Source: Actinomadura physcomitrii
GTDB taxonomy: Bacteria > Actinomycetota > Actinomycetes > Streptosporangiales > Streptosporangiaceae
Length of the DNA stretch: 64,000 bases
NCBI RefSeq assembly: GCF_008923205.2
Contig: NZ_WBMS02000011.1
Coordinates: forward strand, 62,001-126,000
Direction of reading: 5' to 3'
The notes beneath the pieces are model-generated. The model saw only the letters and a program-made list of their open reading frames with translations. It made no database searches and was not told where the DNA came from. The translations under genes were made by a program, and so were the position numbers. Of this stretch, positions 49,675 to 62,200 are shown one piece after another; the first letter of the stretch is position 1, and the number at the start of each line of letters is the position of its first letter.

Positions 49675-52600
49675 ATGTCGTCCACCGAGTATGTTCCTCT
49701 ATCGGCCGCTCAGCAGAGCGTCTGGTACGCGCAGCAGCTGGCGCCCGAAACGCCGATCCATATCGCGCAGTACATCGAGATCGAGGGCCCGCTCGACTAC
49801 GAACTCTTCGACCGGGTGGCGCGGATCGGTGCGCACGAGGTGCTCGCGCTGCACGCCCGGTTCGCCGAGCGGGACGGGGCGGTGCGGCAGGTCCTCGACC
49901 CGGAGGCGAGCGTCTCGGTCCCGCTGGTGGACCTGTCCGGCGAGGCGGACCCGGACGCGGCGGCGCGGGCGTGGATGAGGGCGCGGATGGCCGAGCCGCT
50001 GCCGCTGGACGGCGAGCGGCTGTTCGTCACGGCGATGCTGCGGCTCTCGCCCGTCCTGCACCGGTGGTTCATCCGCACGCACCACGCGATCCAGGACGGC
50101 CACAGCGGCCCGCTGATCATGCACCGGGCCGCGGAGGTGTACACCTCGCTGGCGAACGGCGGCGAGTACGTCCCGGCGGAGCTGGGGGACTACCGCCGCG
50201 TCCTCGCCGAGGAGGAGGAGTACCGGGCGTCGGAGCGCTTCGAGCGGGACCGCGCGTACTGGACGGAGCGGTTCGCCGACAAGCCGGTCGCGGTGAGCCT
50301 GGCCGACGACATGGCCGAGCCGACCGCCGACTTCATCAGCCGGGTCGAGGTCGTCCCGCCGGAGCAGTCGGCGGCGCTCGCGGCCGGCGCGCGCCGGCTC
50401 CGCACCGCCACGCAGGGCCTGGCGATCGCGGCGACCGCCGCCTACGTGGCGCGGATGACCGGCACCGAGGACGTCATCCTCGGCCTCGCGGTCAGCGGAC
50501 GCACCACGCAGATCGCCCGGGAGACGCCGGCGATGCTGTCGACGATCCTCCCGCTGCGCGTGCGGGTCCGGCCGGACATGACGGTCGACGAGCTGGTCCG
50601 CGCGGCGACGCGGGCGAGCGCGCGGGCGCTGCGGCACCAGCGGTACCGCCGCGAGGACCTGCTGCGCGACCTGAAGCTGCTCGGCGAGCGCCGCCGGCTC
50701 TACGGGCCCGTCATCAACATCATGGCGTTCGACTACCGGCTCGACTTCGCCGGGCTGCCGGCGCGGATGCACGCCCTCACGATCGGCCCGATCGACGACC
50801 TCGCGATCAACATCTACGACAACCTCGACGGCGCCGGGACCCGCATCGACTTCGAGGCGCACCCCGACCTGTACACCGAGGAGCAGGTCGCCGCGCACCA
50901 CCGGCGCTACATCCGGTTCATGCGCACGCTGGGCGAGGTCGACCCGTCGACCCCGCTGCGGGACGTGGAGCTGCTGGACGGCGCCGAGCGCGACCTCGTC
51001 CTGCGCGAGTGGAACGACACGGCGTACCCGGTCGCGCCCGGCGTCGCCCCGGACCTCATCGAGGCGCAGGCGGCGCGGACCCCCGACCGGACGGCCGTGG
51101 TCGCCGGCGACGTGCGGCTCTCCTACGCCGACCTGAACGCCCGCGCCAACCGGCTCGCCCGGCACCTCGTCGCGCGCGGCGTCGGCGCGGAGGACTTCGT
51201 CGCGCTCGCCCTCCCGCGCGACGAGAACCTCGTCGTCGCGGCGCTGGCCGTGCTGAAGGCGGGCGCCGCCTACCAGCCGATCGACCTGTCCTACCCGGCG
51301 GACCGGATCGCCTACATGCTGGACGACGCCGCGCCCGCCTGCGTCATCACGACGCGCTCCGCCGAGCTGCCCGGCGGCACCCCGCGCGTCGAGCTCGACG
51401 CCCTCGACCTCGGTGGCCTCTCCGCCGAGAACGTGACCGACGCGGAGCGCGTCCGGCCGCTGCGCCCCGGCAACCTCGCCTACATCATCTACACCTCGGG
51501 GTCGACGGGGCGTCCGAAGGGCGTCCCGATCTCGCATGAGAACTTCGCCGGCTTCCAGGCCCGCGCGCTCGCGGCCTACGGGGCCGGCCGGCTGCGCCGC
51601 GTGCTGTTCGCCACGTCGCTGAACTTCGACCTGTCGGTGCTCGAATGGCTGGTCCCGCTGACGGTCGGCGGCGAGATCGAGGTCGTCCGCGACCTGCTGG
51701 AGGTCGCCGAGCGCGGCGGCTGGTCGGGCTCGCTGATCGGCGGCGTGCCGTCGGCGATGTCGGCGCTGCTCGGACGCGGCGGCTTCCGGCTCGACGTCCA
51801 GGACATGGCGCTCGGCGGCGAGGCGATGCCGCCGCGGCTGCTGAAGGACGTCCGGGCGCTGCTGCCGGACGCGCGGATCTCCAACATCTACGGCCCGACC
51901 GAGACGACGGTCGTCGTGACCGGCTGGTTCGACGACGGCAACGAAGCCGCGGTCGCGCCCATCGGCGGGCCGCTGGCCAACACCCGCACGTACGTGCTGG
52001 ACGATCGGCTGCGGCCCGTCCCCGTCGGCGTCCCCGGCGAGCTGTACCTGGCCGGCGTCGGCCTGTCGCGCGGGTACCTGCACCGCCCGTCGCTGACCGC
52101 CGACCGGTTCGTGGCCTGCCCGTTCGGCGGGCCCGGCGAGCGGATGTACCGGACGGGCGACCTCGCCCGCTGGAACCGCGACGGGCACCTGGAGTACCTC
52201 GGCCGCCTCGACCACCAGGTGAAGGTCCGCGGCTTCCGCATCGAGCTGGGCGAGATCGAGGCGGTGCTCGCCGCGCATCCCGGCGTGGCGCAGAGCGTCG
52301 TCGTCGCGCGCCGCGACGCCGCCGGCGACACCGTCCTCGTCGGCTACGTGGTGGGCGCCGCGGGCGGCCCGCCCGAGCCCGCCGCCCTCCGCGAGTTCGC
52401 CGGGCGGACGCTGCCCGGCTACATGGTGCCGTCCGCGATCGTGGTGCTGGACGCCATGCCGCTCAACCCGGCCGGGAAGCTCGACCGGGCCGCGCTGCCC
52501 GAGCCCGACCTCGCCGCGCCGGAGTCCGCGCGCGCGCCGCGCGACGCCCGCGAGGAGATCCTCGCCGGCATCGTCGCCGACGTCCTCGGGGTGGAGCGGA

Positions 52601-55600
52601 TCGGCGTCGACGACGGGTTCTTCGACCACGGCGGCGACTCGCTGAAGGCCACCCGCGTCGTGGCGCGGGCGCGCGCCGCGCTCGGCGTGGAGCTGCCCGT
52701 CCGGGCGCTGTTCGAGACGCCGACCGTGGCGGGCCTCGCCGAGCGGATCGCCGCGTCCGCGCCGGACGCCCGGCGCCCGGCGGTGCGGCCGATGGAGCGG
52801 CCCGACCCGCTGCCGGTGTCGCACGCGCAGGAGCGCCTCTGGTTCCTCAACCGGCTCGAAGGCCGCACCGCCACCTACAACATGCCGATCCCGCTGCGGC
52901 TGACCGGCGCGGTCGACGTCGAGGCGATGCGCGCCGCGCTCGGCGACGTCGTCGCCCGGCACGAGTCGCTGCGCACCGTCTTCGGGGACGCCGACGGTGA
53001 ACCGGTCCAGATCATCCGGGACCCGGCCGACGCCGACCCGCCGCTGACGGTCGGCGACGCCGATCCCGGCGACCTGTTCGGGACGCTGTTCGCCGACGCG
53101 ACGCGCGGGTTCGACCTGGCGTGCGAGCCGCCCGTCCGCGCGCACCTGTACCGGCTGGGGCGCGATGAGAACGGCGAGGACGAGCATCTGCTGCTGCTCG
53201 TCCTGCACCACATCGCCGGCGACGGCTGGTCGCTGGCGCCGCTGGCCCGCGACGTCATCACCGCCTACCTGGCCCGCCGCGAGGGGAAGGCGCCCGAGTG
53301 GGCGCCGCTGCCCGTCCAGTACGCCGACTACGCGCTCTGGCAGCGCGAGCTGCTCGGCTCCGAGGACGACCCGGACGGCCTCGCCGCCCGCCAGATCGCC
53401 TACTGGAAGGACGCCCTCGCCGGGCTGCCCGACCAGATCGCCCTGCCGCTGGACCGGCCGCGTCCCGACCGCGCCTCCTACCGGGGCGGGCGGGCCGCGT
53501 TCGAGGTCCCGGCGGAGCTGCACGCGGGGCTGCGCGCCGTCGCCCGCGACCACCAGGTCAGCCTGTTCATGGTGCTGCAGGCCGCGCTCGCCGCGCTGCT
53601 CACCCGGCTCGGCGCGGGCACCGACGTGCCGATCGGCTCGCCGGTCGCGGGCCGCACCGACCAGGCCCTCGACGACCTCGTCGGCGTGTTCGTCAACACC
53701 CTCGTGCTGCGCACCGACACCTCCGGCGACCCGTCGTTCGCCGAGCTGCTCGCGCGGGTCCGGGAGACCGACCTCGCCGCCTACGCCCACCAGGACGTCC
53801 CGTTCGAGCGGCTCGTCGAGGTGCTGAACCCGGTCCGGTCGCTGGCCCGGCACCCGCTGTTCCAGGTGATGCTGACCCTGCAGAACAACCCCGAGGCGTC
53901 CGTCGAGCTGCCCGGCCTGCACGTCGCGGTCGAGCCGGTGGACCCGGGCGTCGCGAAGTTCGACCTGGAGTTCCTGCTGGAGGACGCCCCGGACGGCGGC
54001 CTCACCGGGATCCTCGAGTACGCGCGGGACCTGTTCGACGCCGCCACCGCCGAGCGGCTCACCGGCTGGTACCTGCACACGCTGGAGCAGGTCGCCGCCA
54101 CCCGCGCCGCCGTCACCGTCGACGGCCTCGACCTGCCCGGTGTCACCCTCGTCGAGGTCGCCGAACCCGCGGCCGGGCCGGTCGAGAAGCGCCTCGTCGC
54201 CTACGTCGTCGCCGCGCCCGGCGCGACCCTCGACCCGGAGGAGCTGCGCGCGCACGTCCGCGCGAACCTGCCCGAGGCGATGGTCCCCGCCGCCGTCGTC
54301 GTGCTGGACGAGCTGCCGCTCACCGCGAACGGCAAGGTCGACACCAAGGCGCTGCCGAAGCCGGACCTCGCGCCCGCCGCCCCCGCCGCCGCGTTCCGCG
54401 CGCCGTCGGGGGAGCGGGAGGAGGCCGTCGCGGCCGTTTTCGCCGACCTGCTCGGCCTCGACCGCGTCGGCGCCGACGACGACTTCTTCGCGCTCGGCGG
54501 CAACTCGCTGATCGCGATGCGGGTCGTCAGCCGCGTCCGCCGGGTACTGGACGCCGAGCTGCCCGTCCGCGCGGTGTTCGAGGCGCCGACCGTCGCCGGG
54601 CTCGCCGCGCTGCTGGACCGCCGGGACGCCGCGCCCGGCCGCCCCGCGCTGGAAAGGCGGGACCGGCCCGAGACCGTGCCGCCGTCGTACGCGCAGCAGC
54701 GGCAGTGGTTCCTCAACCGGTTCGAAGGGCCGTCCGCGACCTACAACATGCCGATCGCGCTGCGGATCCGCGGCCCGCTCGACGCCGACGCGCTCCGCGC
54801 CGCCGTCGGCGACGTCGTCGGGCGGCACGAGACGCTCCGCACGATCCTGCCCGACAGCGGCGGCGTCCCCCGCCAGCAGGTGCTGGACCCGGCCGCGGCC
54901 CGCCCGGAACTGGAGATCGCCGAGACCACCGAGGCCGGGCTGCCGGCGCGGCTGGCGATGGCCGCCGGCTACGCCTTCGACATCTCCGCCGAGCCGCCGC
55001 TGCGCACCCACCTGTTCCGGCTCGGCCCGGACGAGCACGTCGTGCTGCTGCTCCTGCAGCACGTCGGCGGCGACGGCTGGTCGATGGCGCCGCTGGCCCG
55101 CGACGTCCTCACCGCCTACGCCGCCCGCGCGGACGGCCGGGCGCCGGACTGGGCGCCGCTGCCCGTCCAGTACGCCGACTACACGCTCTGGCAGCAGGAG
55201 CTCTTCGGGTCCGAGGACGACCCGGAGAGCCTGATCTCCCAGCAGATCGCGTACTGGCGGGACGCGCTCGCCGGCCTCCCCGAGGAGCTGGAGCTGCCGG
55301 CGGACCGGCCGCGCCCGGCGGAGGCGTCCTACCGCGGCGCGACCGCCCGCTTCCACCTCGGCGCCGGCGTGCACGAGGCGCTGCGGAAGCTGTCCCTCGA
55401 CACCGGCGCGAGCCCGTTCATGGTCGCGCAGGCGGCGTTCGCGGCGCTGCTGACGCGGCTCGGCGCGGGCACCGACGTGCCGATCGGGTCGCCGATCGCC
55501 GGCCGTACCGACGAGGCCCTGGACGACCTCGTCGGCATGTTCGTCAACATGCTGGTGTTCCGCACCGACACGTCCGGCGACCCGTCGTTCCGGGAGCTGG

Positions 55601-58600
55601 TCGCGCGGGTGAAGGAGACCGACCTCGCCGCGTACGCGCACCAGGACGTCCCGTTCGAGCGGCTCGTCGAGGTCCTCAACCCGCCGCGGCACCTCGCCCG
55701 GCACCCGCTGTTCCAGGTCGGGCTGACGTTCCAGAACAACCCCGAAGCGCGGTTGGAGATGCCCGGCTTCACCGCCGAGGTGGAGCCGCTGCACGCCGGG
55801 GTGTCCCGGTTCGACCTGCTGATGGTCCTCACCGAGCGCGAGGACGGCCTCGACGGCGAGCTGGAGTACGCGCTCGACCTGTACGACCCGGCCACGGCGG
55901 AGCGGCTCGTCGCTCGCTTCGAGCGGTACCTGACCGCGCTGCTCGCCGACCCGGACGCGCCGATCGGCGCCGCCGACGTCCTCGACCCGGCCGAACGCGC
56001 CCTGATCCTCGGCGAATGGGCCGGCGGCACGGCGCCCGAGGCGGAGCGGTCGACGATCCCGGCGCTGTTCGAGGCGCAGGCGGCGGCGCGTCCGGACGCG
56101 GTGGCGGTGTCGTTCGAGGGCGTGTCGCTGACCTATGGCGAGGTGAACGCGCGGGCGAACCGGCTGGCGCGGCGCCTCGTCGAGCAGGGCGTCGGGCCGG
56201 AGCAGTTCGTCGCATTGAAACTGCCGCGCTCGGCGGACCTCGTGGTCGCGATCCTGGCGGTGCTGAAGTCGGGCGCCGCCTACGTGCCGATGGACCCGGA
56301 CTATCCCGAGGACCGCATCGCGTACATGGTCGAGGACGCCGAGCCCGTCCTGACCATCGGCCCGGACGATCTCGACGCGTCCGGCTACGACGACGCGAAC
56401 CTGGGCGTGGCGATCTCGCCGGACCACCCGGCGTACGTCATCTACACGTCGGGGTCGACCGGGCGTCCCAAGGGCGTCGTGATCCCGCACCAGAACGTGG
56501 TCCGGCTGCTCCGCTCCACGGAGCACTGGTTCGGCTTCGGCCCCGACGACGTGTGGACGCTCTTCCACTCCTACGCGTTCGACTTCACCGTCTGGGAGCT
56601 GTGGGGCTCGCTGCTCTACGGCGGGCGGCTGGTCGTCGTCCCGTACCTGACGTCGCGGTCGCCGGACGAGTTCCTGAAGCTCCTCGCGGACGAGCGGGTC
56701 ACGGTCCTGAACCAGACGCCGTCGGCGTTCTACCAGCTCATGGCCGCCGACAAGGCGAACCCGGGCACCGGCCTGGCGCTGCGGTACGTGATCTTCGGCG
56801 GCGAGGCCCTCGAACTGGGCCGCCTGGAGGACTGGTACTCCCGGCACGCCGAGGACGCGCCGACGCTCGTCAACATGTACGGGATCACCGAGACCACTGT
56901 GCATGTCTCGCACGTCGCCCTGGATCGCGCCTACGCCGCGACCGCGCCCGGCAGCGTCATCGGCTCCGGCATCCCTGACCTGCGCATTTACGTACTGGAC
57001 GGCCGGCTCCAGCCCGTCCCGCCGGGTGTCGTCGGCGAGCTGTACGTCGCCGGGCCCGGGCTGGCGCGCGGCTACCTCAACCGCCGCGCGCTGACCGCCG
57101 AGCGATTCATCGCCGACCCGCACGGCGCCCCCGGCACCCGCATGTACCGGACCGGCGACGTCGGACGGTGGCTGGACGACGGCCGCCTCGAATACCTCGG
57201 CCGCAGCGACCAGCAGGTGCAGCTGCGCGGGTTCCGCATCGAGCTCGGCGAGATCGAAGCGGTGCTGACCAGGCACGACGCGGTCGCGGACGCGGCCGTC
57301 GTGGTCCGCGACGACCGCCTGGTCGCCTACGTCGTCGCCTCCGCGCCCGTCGAGTCCGCAGACCTGCGCAAGTTCGCCGGCGGCGACCTCCCCGACCACA
57401 TGGTCCCGGCCGTCGTCGTGGAGCTGGACGCGCTGCCGCTCACCGTCAACGGCAAGCTCGACCGCGCCGCGCTGCCCGCGCCGGACTTCTCCGCGAAGAC
57501 CTCGTCGCGCGCGCCCCGCACACCCGAGGAGGAGACGCTCGCCGCGCTGTTCCGGGAGGTCCTCACCCTGGAGCGGGTCGGGATCGACGACGGGTTCTTC
57601 GACCTCGGCGGCGACTCGATCATCGCGATCCAGCTCGTGTCGCGCGCCCGCCGGTCCGGCCTGGTCATCACGCCCCGCGACGTGTTCCAGCACCAGACCG
57701 TCGAGGAGCTCGCCGCGGTCGCGCGGCCGGCCGGCGAGGGCGAGCGGGTCGAGGCGGAGGCGCCCGGCGCGGGCGTCGGCCCGGTGCCGGTCACCCCGAT
57801 CGTCGCGTGGCTGCGCGAGCGCGTGGGCGGCGACGCGTCCCTGATCAGGGGCTTCCACCAGTCGATGCTGCTGCGCACGCCGCCCGCGCTCGGCTGCGAA
57901 AGCCTCACGGCCGCGTTCCAGACCGTCCTGGACCACCACGACGTGCTGCGGCTCCGCCTGGACACCGGCGGCGACCGGTGGCAGCCGGTCGTCCGGCAGG
58001 CCGGCGCCGTGGCCGCCGCCGACCTCGTCACCCGGGTCGACGTCGCGGGCCTGGACGCCGACAAGCTCGCCGTGGTCATCGGGGAGCAGGCCGCCGCCGC
58101 CCGCGACCGACTCGACCCCGAGGCCGGCACGACGGCGCAGCTCGTCTGGTTCGACGCGGGCCGCGACCAGGGCCGCCTCCTCGTCGTCCTGCACCACCTC
58201 GTCGTGGACGGCGTCACCTGGCGAATTCTGCTGCCCGACCTCGTCACCGCATGGGCGGGCGGGGCCCTCGACCCCGTCCCGACCTCGTTCCGCCGGTGGG
58301 CGCAGCGGCTCACCGCCACCGCCGCCGACCGCGAGGACGAGCTGGAGGACTGGCTCGACATCGTCGACGGCCCGCCGCAGCGGCTCGCCCCGCGCGCCCT
58401 CGACCCGCGCGTCGACATCGCCGCCCGCGCCCGGTCGCTGACCATGGAGCTGCCCGCCGACGTCACCGGCCCGCTGCTCACCGACGTCCCGGCCGCGTTC
58501 CACGGCCGCGCCAACGACGTGCTGCTCACCGGCCTCGCCCTCGCCGTCGCGCAGTGGCGCCGCCACCACGGCGCGGGCCGCGGCACCGACGTGCTCATCG

Positions 58601-59247
58601 ACCTCGAGGGCCACGGCCGCGAGGACGTCGTGCCCGGCGTCGACCTGTCCCGCACCGCCGGCTGGTTCACCTCCATCCACCCCGTGCGGCTCGACGCCGG
58701 CGCCGCCGACTGGGCCGCGGTCCGCGCCGGCGGCGCGGTCGTCGGCACCGCGATCAAGAAGGTGAAGGAGCAGCTCCGCGCCGTCCCCGACGGCGGCATC
58801 GGCTACGGGCTGCTGCGCTACGGCGGCGGCGAGGCCGCCGAGGAGCTGGCCGAGCCGCCCGCCGCGCCGATCGCGTTCAACTACCTCGGCCGCGTCGCGC
58901 CCGGCGACGGGGACGGCGACTGGACGATCGCGCCGGAGGAGACGCCCGCGGGCGAGGACCCGCGGATGCCGGCCGCGCACGTCCTGGAGATCAACGCGGT
59001 CACCCGCGACGTGCCCGGCGGGCCGGTGCTGTCGGCGACGTGGACGTGGCCCGGCGGGCTGCTGGAGGAGGTCGCGGTCCGGGAGCTGGCCGACGCCTGG
59101 TTCACCGCGCTGCGCGGCCTCGTCGCGCACGTCGCGGCGGGCGGCGACGCCGCGCCCGCCGGCGGCTTCACCCCGTCCGACCTGCTCGTGGACCTGGACC
59201 AGAGCGAGATCGACAAGCTGCAGAACGCGTGGAGGCACCTATCGTGA
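49675..59247 (+). CDS. Trimodular NRPS: C-A-T / C-[A C-terminal subdomain only]-T / C-A(Thr)-T-E
   Basis: 3190 residues. C1 (~5-430) has HHAIQDG at 136 and an EntF-like start. A1 (~450-960) has code D-L-L-G-A-G-I-V-V, unrecognised. T1 Ser989. C2 (~1045-1475) has HHIAGDG at 1178. Then only a stub, ~1485-1560, with A9 ([13 protein letters not shown]) and the A10 Lys1554 (NGKVD); A1-A8 are missing. T2 is GGNSL, Ser1611. C3 (~1660-2090) has QHVGGDG (1795-1801) in place of HHxxxDG. A3 (~2125-2610) has code D-F-W-N-I-G-M-V-H, the threonine code. T3 is GGDSI, Ser2648. The E domain (~2700-3150) has HHLVVDG at 2840 and [14 protein letters not shown], so Thr becomes D-Thr. ATG 49675. GTGA overlap with the next NRPS gene. 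Confidence 0.95.
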   Translation: MSSTEYVPLSAAQQSVWYAQQLAPETPIHIAQYIEIEGPLDYELFDRVARIGAHEVLALHARFAERDGAVRQVLDPEASVSVPLVDLSGEADPDAAARAWMRARMAEPLPLDGERLFVTAMLRLSPVLHRWFIRTHHAIQDGHSGPLIMHRAAEVYTSLANGGEYVPAELGDYRRVLAEEEEYRASERFERDRAYWTERFADKPVAVSLADDMAEPTADFISRVEVVPPEQSAALAAGARRLRTATQGLAIAATAAYVARMTGTEDVILGLAVSGRTTQIARETPAMLSTILPLRVRVRPDMTVDELVRAATRASARALRHQRYRREDLLRDLKLLGERRRLYGPVINIMAFDYRLDFAGLPARMHALTIGPIDDLAINIYDNLDGAGTRIDFEAHPDLYTEEQVAAHHRRYIRFMRTLGEVDPSTPLRDVELLDGAERDLVLREWNDTAYPVAPGVAPDLIEAQAARTPDRTAVVAGDVRLSYADLNARANRLARHLVARGVGAEDFVALALPRDENLVVAALAVLKAGAAYQPIDLSYPADRIAYMLDDAAPACVITTRSAELPGGTPRVELDALDLGGLSAENVTDAERVRPLRPGNLAYIIYTSGSTGRPKGVPISHENFAGFQARALAAYGAGRLRRVLFATSLNFDLSVLEWLVPLTVGGEIEVVRDLLEVAERGGWSGSLIGGVPSAMSALLGRGGFRLDVQDMALGGEAMPPRLLKDVRALLPDARISNIYGPTETTVVVTGWFDDGNEAAVAPIGGPLANTRTYVLDDRLRPVPVGVPGELYLAGVGLSRGYLHRPSLTADRFVACPFGGPGERMYRTGDLARWNRDGHLEYLGRLDHQVKVRGFRIELGEIEAVLAAHPGVAQSVVVARRDAAGDTVLVGYVVGAAGGPPEPAALREFAGRTLPGYMVPSAIVVLDAMPLNPAGKLDRAALPEPDLAAPESARAPRDAREEILAGIVADVLGVERIGVDDGFFDHGGDSLKATRVVARARAALGVELPVRALFETPTVAGLAERIAASAPDARRPAVRPMERPDPLPVSHAQERLWFLNRLEGRTATYNMPIPLRLTGAVDVEAMRAALGDVVARHESLRTVFGDADGEPVQIIRDPADADPPLTVGDADPGDLFGTLFADATRGFDLACEPPVRAHLYRLGRDENGEDEHLLLLVLHHIAGDGWSLAPLARDVITAYLARREGKAPEWAPLPVQYADYALWQRELLGSEDDPDGLAARQIAYWKDALAGLPDQIALPLDRPRPDRASYRGGRAAFEVPAELHAGLRAVARDHQVSLFMVLQAALAALLTRLGAGTDVPIGSPVAGRTDQALDDLVGVFVNTLVLRTDTSGDPSFAELLARVRETDLAAYAHQDVPFERLVEVLNPVRSLARHPLFQVMLTLQNNPEASVELPGLHVAVEPVDPGVAKFDLEFLLEDAPDGGLTGILEYARDLFDAATAERLTGWYLHTLEQVAATRAAVTVDGLDLPGVTLVEVAEPAAGPVEKRLVAYVVAAPGATLDPEELRAHVRANLPEAMVPAAVVVLDELPLTANGKVDTKALPKPDLAPAAPAAAFRAPSGEREEAVAAVFADLLGLDRVGADDDFFALGGNSLIAMRVVSRVRRVLDAELPVRAVFEAPTVAGLAALLDRRDAAPGRPALERRDRPETVPPSYAQQRQWFLNRFEGPSATYNMPIALRIRGPLDADALRAAVGDVVGRHETLRTILPDSGGVPRQQVLDPAAARPELEIAETTEAGLPARLAMAAGYAFDISAEPPLRTHLFRLGPDEHVVLLLLQHVGGDGWSMAPLARDVLTAYAARADGRAPDWAPLPVQYADYTLWQQELFGSEDDPESLISQQIAYWRDALAGLPEELELPADRPRPAEASYRGATARFHLGAGVHEALRKLSLDTGASPFMVAQAAFAALLTRLGAGTDVPIGSPIAGRTDEALDDLVGMFVNMLVFRTDTSGDPSFRELVARVKETDLAAYAHQDVPFERLVEVLNPPRHLARHPLFQVGLTFQNNPEARLEMPGFTAEVEPLHAGVSRFDLLMVLTEREDGLDGELEYALDLYDPATAERLVARFERYLTALLADPDAPIGAADVLDPAERALILGEWAGGTAPEAERSTIPALFEAQAAARPDAVAVSFEGVSLTYGEVNARANRLARRLVEQGVGPEQFVALKLPRSADLVVAILAVLKSGAAYVPMDPDYPEDRIAYMVEDAEPVLTIGPDDLDASGYDDANLGVAISPDHPAYVIYTSGSTGRPKGVVIPHQNVVRLLRSTEHWFGFGPDDVWTLFHSYAFDFTVWELWGSLLYGGRLVVVPYLTSRSPDEFLKLLADERVTVLNQTPSAFYQLMAADKANPGTGLALRYVIFGGEALELGRLEDWYSRHAEDAPTLVNMYGITETTVHVSHVALDRAYAATAPGSVIGSGIPDLRIYVLDGRLQPVPPGVVGELYVAGPGLARGYLNRRALTAERFIADPHGAPGTRMYRTGDVGRWLDDGRLEYLGRSDQQVQLRGFRIELGEIEAVLTRHDAVADAAVVVRDDRLVAYVVASAPVESADLRKFAGGDLPDHMVPAVVVELDALPLTVNGKLDRAALPAPDFSAKTSSRAPRTPEEETLAALFREVLTLERVGIDDGFFDLGGDSIIAIQLVSRARRSGLVITPRDVFQHQTVEELAAVARPAGEGERVEAEAPGAGVGPVPVTPIVAWLRERVGGDASLIRGFHQSMLLRTPPALGCESLTAAFQTVLDHHDVLRLRLDTGGDRWQPVVRQAGAVAAADLVTRVDVAGLDADKLAVVIGEQAAAARDRLDPEAGTTAQLVWFDAGRDQGRLLVVLHHLVVDGVTWRILLPDLVTAWAGGALDPVPTSFRRWAQRLTATAADREDELEDWLDIVDGPPQRLAPRALDPRVDIAARARSLTMELPADVTGPLLTDVPAAFHGRANDVLLTGLALAVAQWRRHHGAGRGTDVLIDLEGHGREDVVPGVDLSRTAGWFTSIHPVRLDAGAADWAAVRAGGAVVGTAIKKVKEQLRAVPDGGIGYGLLRYGGGEAAEELAEPPAAPIAFNYLGRVAPGDGDGDWTIAPEETPAGEDPRMPAAHVLEINAVTRDVPGGPVLSATWTWPGGLLEEVAVRELADAWFTALRGLVAHVAAGGDAAPAGGFTPSDLLVDLDQSEIDKLQNAWRHLS
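54127..54375 (+). other. Orphan adenylation C-terminal subdomain inside NRPS module 2
   Basis: After C2 the sequence passes through [20 protein letters not shown] into [38 protein letters not shown] and [18 protein letters not shown], then the carrier domain. This is the end of an adenylation domain with A9 and the catalytic A10 Lys but none of A1-A8. PGV...VEVAEP aligns with PGVRAAAVVAHEYP at the end of the free-standing core, so the two pieces abut with ~12 residues of overlap. Confidence 0.88.
56043..56177. repeat. 135-bp exact repeat, copy 1 (start of the Thr adenylation domain)
   Basis: Identical base for base to 63764-63898 in the next NRPS gene, although the flanks diverge. It covers the A1-A2 region ([20 protein letters not shown]). 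It points to recent gene conversion or module duplication. Confidence 0.92.
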
Positions 59248-62200
59248 ACCGGGGGGACCTCGAGGACATCCTGCCGCTGTCTCCCTTGCAGCAGGGCTTC
59301 TTCTTCCACGCGCTGTTCGACGGCGGGGACGGGGGCGGCGGGGACGGCGGGGACGTCTACACCGCGCAGATCGTGCTCGACCTCGAAGGGCCGGTGGACG
59401 CCGCCGCGCTGCGGACGGCCGCCGAGACGCTGCTGCGCCGGCACTCCAACCTGCGCGCCGCGTTCTGGCACGAGGACCTGTCGCGGCCGGTCCAGGTGAT
59501 CCCCCGCACGGTCGAACTGCCGTGGGAGGAGACCGAGGCGGCGGACGCCGCCGAGGCCGACGCGATCGTGGCGCGGGAGCGGGCGCGCGGCTTCGACATG
59601 ACCGCGCCGCCGCTGCTGCGGTTCGTCCTCGTCCGGACGGGCCCGGAGCGGTACCGGCTGATCTTCACCAACCACCACATCCTGCTGGACGGCTGGTCCA
59701 CGCCGATCCTGGCGACCGAGCTGTTCATGCTGTACGTGCAGGGCGGCCACGACGCCGGGTTCCCGCGCGTCACCCCGTACAAGAACTACCTGGCGTGGCT
59801 GGCGGAGCAGGACCGCGCCGCCGCCGAGGAGGCGTGGCGCCGCGCCCTGGACGGGGTGGAGGGCCCGAGCCTCGTCGCGCCGGAGGCCGCCGCCCGCGCG
59901 CCGCGCCCGCCGGAACGCACCATCGCCGAGCTGGACGAGCGGACCACCCGCCGCCTGTCCCGCGCGGCCCGCCGGCACGGCGTCACCCTCAGCACCGTCC
60001 TCCAGGGCGCGTGGGGGCTGGTCCTCGGCCGGTTCCTCGGCAGCGGGGACGTGGTGTTCGGCGCGACCGTGTCGGGCCGCCCGCCGGAGCTGCCCGGCAT
60101 CGAGCAGATGATCGGCCTGTTCATCAACACGCTGCCGATCCGCGTCCGGCACCGCCCGGACGAGTCGCTCGCCGCTCTGATGGAGCGGCTCCAGGAGGAG
60201 CAGACCGCGCTGCTGGCGCACCACCACCTCGGCCTCACCGACATCCAGCGGGTCGCGGGCCACGGCGGCGCGCTGTTCGACACGATGACGGTGCTGGAGA
60301 ACTACCCGTTCGACCCGGCGATGCTGGACGGGTCGCTGAACGGGGTCCGCATCGCCGCCGCCGACTCCTACGACGCGACCCACTTCCCGCTGTCGTTCGT
60401 CGCCGTGCCGGACGACCGGCTGTCGCTGCGCCTGCACTACCGGCCGGACGTGTTCGAGCGCGGCGTCGTCGAGGCGCTGCTCGCCCGCGTCCGCCGCTTC
60501 CTGGAGGCGTTCGCGGAGGACTCGTCGCAGCTCATCGGCACGGTGGCGCTGGCGGGCGACGAGGAACGCGAGGCTCTGGCGCGCTGGAACGACACCGCCG
60601 CCGGCCTTCCCACCGGCACCCTCCCGGCAATGTTCGAGGCGCAGGCCGCCCGCACCCCGGGCGACACCGCCCTCGTGTGCGGCGACACGTCCCTCACCTA
60701 CGCCGACCTGAACGCGCGCGCCAACCGCCTGGCGCACGAGCTGATCGCGCGGGGGATCGGCGCCGAGGACCGCGTCGCGATCCTGCTGCCGCGCACGCCC
60801 GAGATCGTCGTGGCGATCCTCGGCGTGCTGAAGGCGGGCGCCGCGTACGTGCCGATCGACCCGGAGTACCCGGCGGACCGCATCGCCTACATGCTGGACG
60901 ACTGCCGCCCCGCCCTCACCATCACCGCCGACGACCTGCCCCTCGGCGAGGACCGGCCCGCGCACGACCCGGGGGACGCGGACCGCGTCCGGCCGCTGCG
61001 GGCGGGCAACGCCGCCTACGTCATCTACACCTCCGGGTCGACGGGTCGCCCCAAGGGCGTGACGATCCCGCACAGCGGCGTGCTGAACTACTTCGAGGCG
61101 CACCGGGACGCGTTCATCGACCCGGCGGTCGCGGCGGCCGGCGGGCGCCGGATGAGGTTCGCGCACCTCGCGTCGTTCTCGTTCGACACCTCCTGGCACG
61201 GGCTGCTGTGGATGATGCACGGCCACGAGCTGCACCTCATCGACGACGCGACCCGCCGCGACGTCGAGGCGTACACCGAGTACGTGGCGCGCGCGCGGAT
61301 CGACCTGGTGAACACCACGCCGTCGCACTTCGCCTCGCTCCGCGAGGCGGGCCTGCTCAGCGGCGACGGCCGCCACCTGCCCTCGCACCTGCTGCTCGGC
61401 GGCGAGGCGTTCAGCGACGCCCTCTGGGCGGACCTGCGCGAGGTCCCCGGCGTGACCACCCGGAACCTCTACGGCCCGACCGAGTCGACCATCGACACGA
61501 TGAACCAGGTCGTCGCGCGGGCCGAGCGGGTGTCGATCGGCGCTCCGCAGCGCAACACCCGCGCCTACGTGCTGGACGCCGCGCTCCAGCCCGCGCCCGC
61601 CGGCGTCCCCGGCGAGCTGTACCTCGCGGGCGCGCAGCTCGCGCGCGGCTACCTGGGACGGCCCGCGCTGTCCGCCGAGCGGTTCGTCGCCGACCCGTTC
61701 GGCGCGCCGGGCGACCGGATGTACCGGACCGGCGACCTCGCCCGCTGGCTGCCGGACGGCACCGTCGAGTACCTCGGCCGCGCCGACGACCAGGTCAAGA
61801 TCCGCGGGTTCCGGGTCGAGCCCGGCGAGATCGAGAGCGTCGTCGCCGCGTTCGAGGGGGTCGCGCAGGCCGCCGTGGTCGTCCGCGAGGACCGGCCCGG
61901 CGACAGGCGGCTCGCCGCCTACGTCGTGCCCGCGGACCGGACGGCGGGCGTCGACATCGCCGCGCTGCGGCGGTTCGCGGCCGAGCGGCTGCCCGACTAC
62001 ATGGTCCCGGCGTTCACCGTGCTGGACGCGCTGCCGCTGACCGTGAACGGGAAGCTGGACCGGTCCGCGCTGCCGGCGCCCGGCACCGCCGCGCCGGTGA
62101 GCCGCGCTCCGCGCTCCCCGCAGGAGGAGATCCTCTGCGGGCTGTTCGCGGAGGTCCTCGGCGTGCCGCGGGTCGGCGTCGACGACGGGTTCTTCGACCT

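Noticed and set aside
49280..49675. A forward frame before the NRPS gene, considered as an MbtH-like protein
   Set aside because: It lacks the conserved Trp, NxEGQ and WP pattern of MbtH and has poor codon bias.
49699..59238. A 3179-codon open frame antisense to the first NRPS gene
   Set aside because: It mirrors the strong G/C third-position bias of the real gene, has low-complexity Arg/Gly/Val-rich composition and no domains. The plus strand carries complete NRPS motifs.
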